A stretch of 64,000 nt of DNA from NCBI GenBank assembly GCA_036785705.1, contig JAWUZG010000332.1, positions 2,232,001-2,296,000 of the forward strand, given 5' to 3'. The stretch is from Acanthornis magna (lineage: Eukaryota > Chordata > Aves > Passeriformes > Acanthizidae). The position numbers were made by a program, and so were the translations under genes. The notes beneath the pieces were generated by a model. The model made no database searches. It had not been told where the DNA came from and worked only from the letters and a program-made list of their open reading frames with translations. Of this stretch, positions 63,150-64,000 are shown piece after piece (within the stretch, counting starts at the first letter, position 1; each line of letters opens with the position of its first letter).

Positions 63150-63680
63150 GTCCAGGGTTCCCAGGGCACCATTCCCGGCTGGAAAGCTCCCGCCCCGCCG
63201 GGGTCCTCCCCGCCGCCGGGGGGCGCTGCCGCCGCGGCCGCGCCGCTCCAGCCGCCTTCCGGTTCCGCGGAGCCAGTCCCGGTTCCGGCCGCCCGAGGAT
63301 GGAGGCGCGCGTGGCGCAGTCCGCGGCGAGGTTGACGCGGCAGGTGCGGGCCGGGCGCGGCGGGGCGGGGCGGGACAGCCGGGCACGGTACGGCACGGCC
63401 TAGCCGAGCACGGCACAGCCCGGACCGGGACGGTGCCGGTGCGCCGCGGGCCGCAAGTGGTAAGCGAGCCCCGGGAGCGCTCCCCCGCTGCCGGAGTCCC
63501 CGCAGTGCCCGGAGCCCCCGGCGGGTCGCTGGGCCCCGCGGGAGCGGAGGGTCTGTCCGGGCGGGGAAGGCGGGGAGCGGGCAGGGCTGAAGCGCTTCCT
63601 GGGCTGCTCGTGTCTGTCCCGGGATAAGGGCAGAGCTGCAGCGCTGCCTCGCCTCACACTCTGGGCGTGAGGGCGTGATC
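63150..63680 (+). promoter_or_regulatory. RARS1: CpG-island promoter of RARS1
   Basis: GC content and CpG density rise sharply here, and no TATA box is visible. Candidate sites are CTTCCGG (63257-63263, ETS/GABP type), a further TTCCGG near 63284, GGGGCGGGGC GC-box sequence near 63362-63372, and a CTCF-like core CCGCCGGGGGGCGCT (63213-63227). The transcription start is not determinable; 63150-63250 is likely. This is typical of a housekeeping gene. Confidence 0.75.
63299..63343 (+). CDS. RARS1: RARS1 exon 1 (first 15 codons)
   Basis: ATG in good context (GAGGATGG, A at -3 and G at +4) opens MEARVAQSAARLTRQ, ended by a donor GTGCGG. Human cytosolic arginyl-tRNA synthetase starts MDVLVSECSARLLQQ, with the same length to this point and matching V, A-R-L and Q positions. 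RARS1 is the next gene downstream of WWC1 on the same strand in human. The enzyme charges tRNA-Arg and joins the multi-tRNA-synthetase complex through this N-terminal helical extension. The identification rests on a short match plus gene order; the catalytic exons are outside the window. Confidence 0.75.
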
Positions 63681-64000
63681 GTCACCGCGATCCGCAAAAG
63701 CTCCCCCAAAAAGTCAGCGGGAACCGGCTTCACACGGCGTGGGGTCACTGCCCCGGTGCTGTGGCTCTCTCTGGCCGGGCATGTGGCCACGGGCGGCGGC
63801 AGCGCCCGGTGCGGGGACCCGGGAGCCCAGGGCAGCCGGGGATGCGCTTCCCCAGGACCTGCTGGAGAACAGCTGTGCTGGTGGCAGCTGATCCCTGCCG
63901 CCTCGAACAGCTTTATCGCAGCCATAAGGTGCTTAGGTTAGGGAAAAGATGGTGACGACCCTCTCCCTTTTCAGTCACGATAATAATAAAAAATAAAACA
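63344..64000 (+). other. RARS1: start of RARS1 intron 1
   Basis: GC-rich sequence becomes ordinary sequence after about 63700. No second exon with a heptad-rich EEEI-like continuation was seen before the window ends. The imperfect repeat of CGGCAC words at 63386-63420 lies in the CpG island part. Confidence 0.7.

Noticed and set aside
62602..63627. 341-codon + strand open frame ending near RARS1
   Set aside because: Its first part is the antisense CR1 copy, followed by the polypyrimidine tract and the CpG island. GC-rich DNA lacks stop codons. The frame differs from the RARS1 start frame and has no protein-family features.
62858..63925. 355-codon - strand open frame
   Set aside because: It is low-complexity Arg/Gly/Pro/Lys-rich translation of the CpG island and of the complementary polypurine tract, with no known domain.

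Overview
The window is vertebrate nuclear DNA and most likely comes from a bird. Two 5'-truncated CR1 LINE copies with the avian-type 3' end, an intron-rich but compact gene, and a close protein match to vertebrate KIBRA all point that way. No bacterial-type operon, CRISPR array, virus or prokaryotic mobile element is visible.

One gene fills almost everything: WWC1 (KIBRA), on the + strand. I can follow 22 consecutive coding exons from 27817 to the stop codon at 61780. All splice sites are GT-AG and all exon phases join, giving about 1,083 codons. Only exon 1 is missing: the start codon and first WW domain, about 40 codons by comparison with human. The first 27.8 kb is therefore best read as the 3' part of WWC1 intron 1. 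It contains no exon I can support, but it holds candidate regulatory and structural elements: a 30-bp near-perfect hairpin at 92-156, a CpG-rich patch near 14,790-15,045, an inverted pair of PBX-MEIS-type sites at 22573-22646, and a SOX-OCT-like site at 27341.

The exons encode, in order, the second WW domain (exons 2-3), two coiled-coil regions (exons 3-7 and 8-10), a long serine-rich linker (exon 11), the conserved lead-in to the C2 domain (exon 12), the C2 domain (exons 13-16), a glutamate-rich segment (exons 17-18), the RSK/CDK1 and atypical-PKC target region (exons 19-21), and a C-terminal PDZ ligand ADDV (exons 22-23). KIBRA is a cytoplasmic scaffold that activates the Hippo kinases LATS1/2 with Merlin, and it binds atypical PKC and PATJ in polarity and synaptic signalling.

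Two polyadenylation signals (62105 and 62435) end WWC1. A CR1 copy in antisense orientation lies in the short intergenic gap (62601-62861). A CpG island follows, with a long polypyrimidine tract, an ETS site and a CTCF-like site, and within it is the first coding exon of a second + strand gene at 63299-63343. Its 15 codons and its position just downstream of WWC1 match RARS1 (cytosolic arginyl-tRNA synthetase), the same gene order as in human. The rest of the window is RARS1 intron 1.

I found no unknown multi-gene system. The most notable observations are the intronic hairpin, a lineage-specific LEQ repeat inside KIBRA exon 11, an isoleucine at a residue that is polymorphic in human KIBRA, and several candidate control elements.
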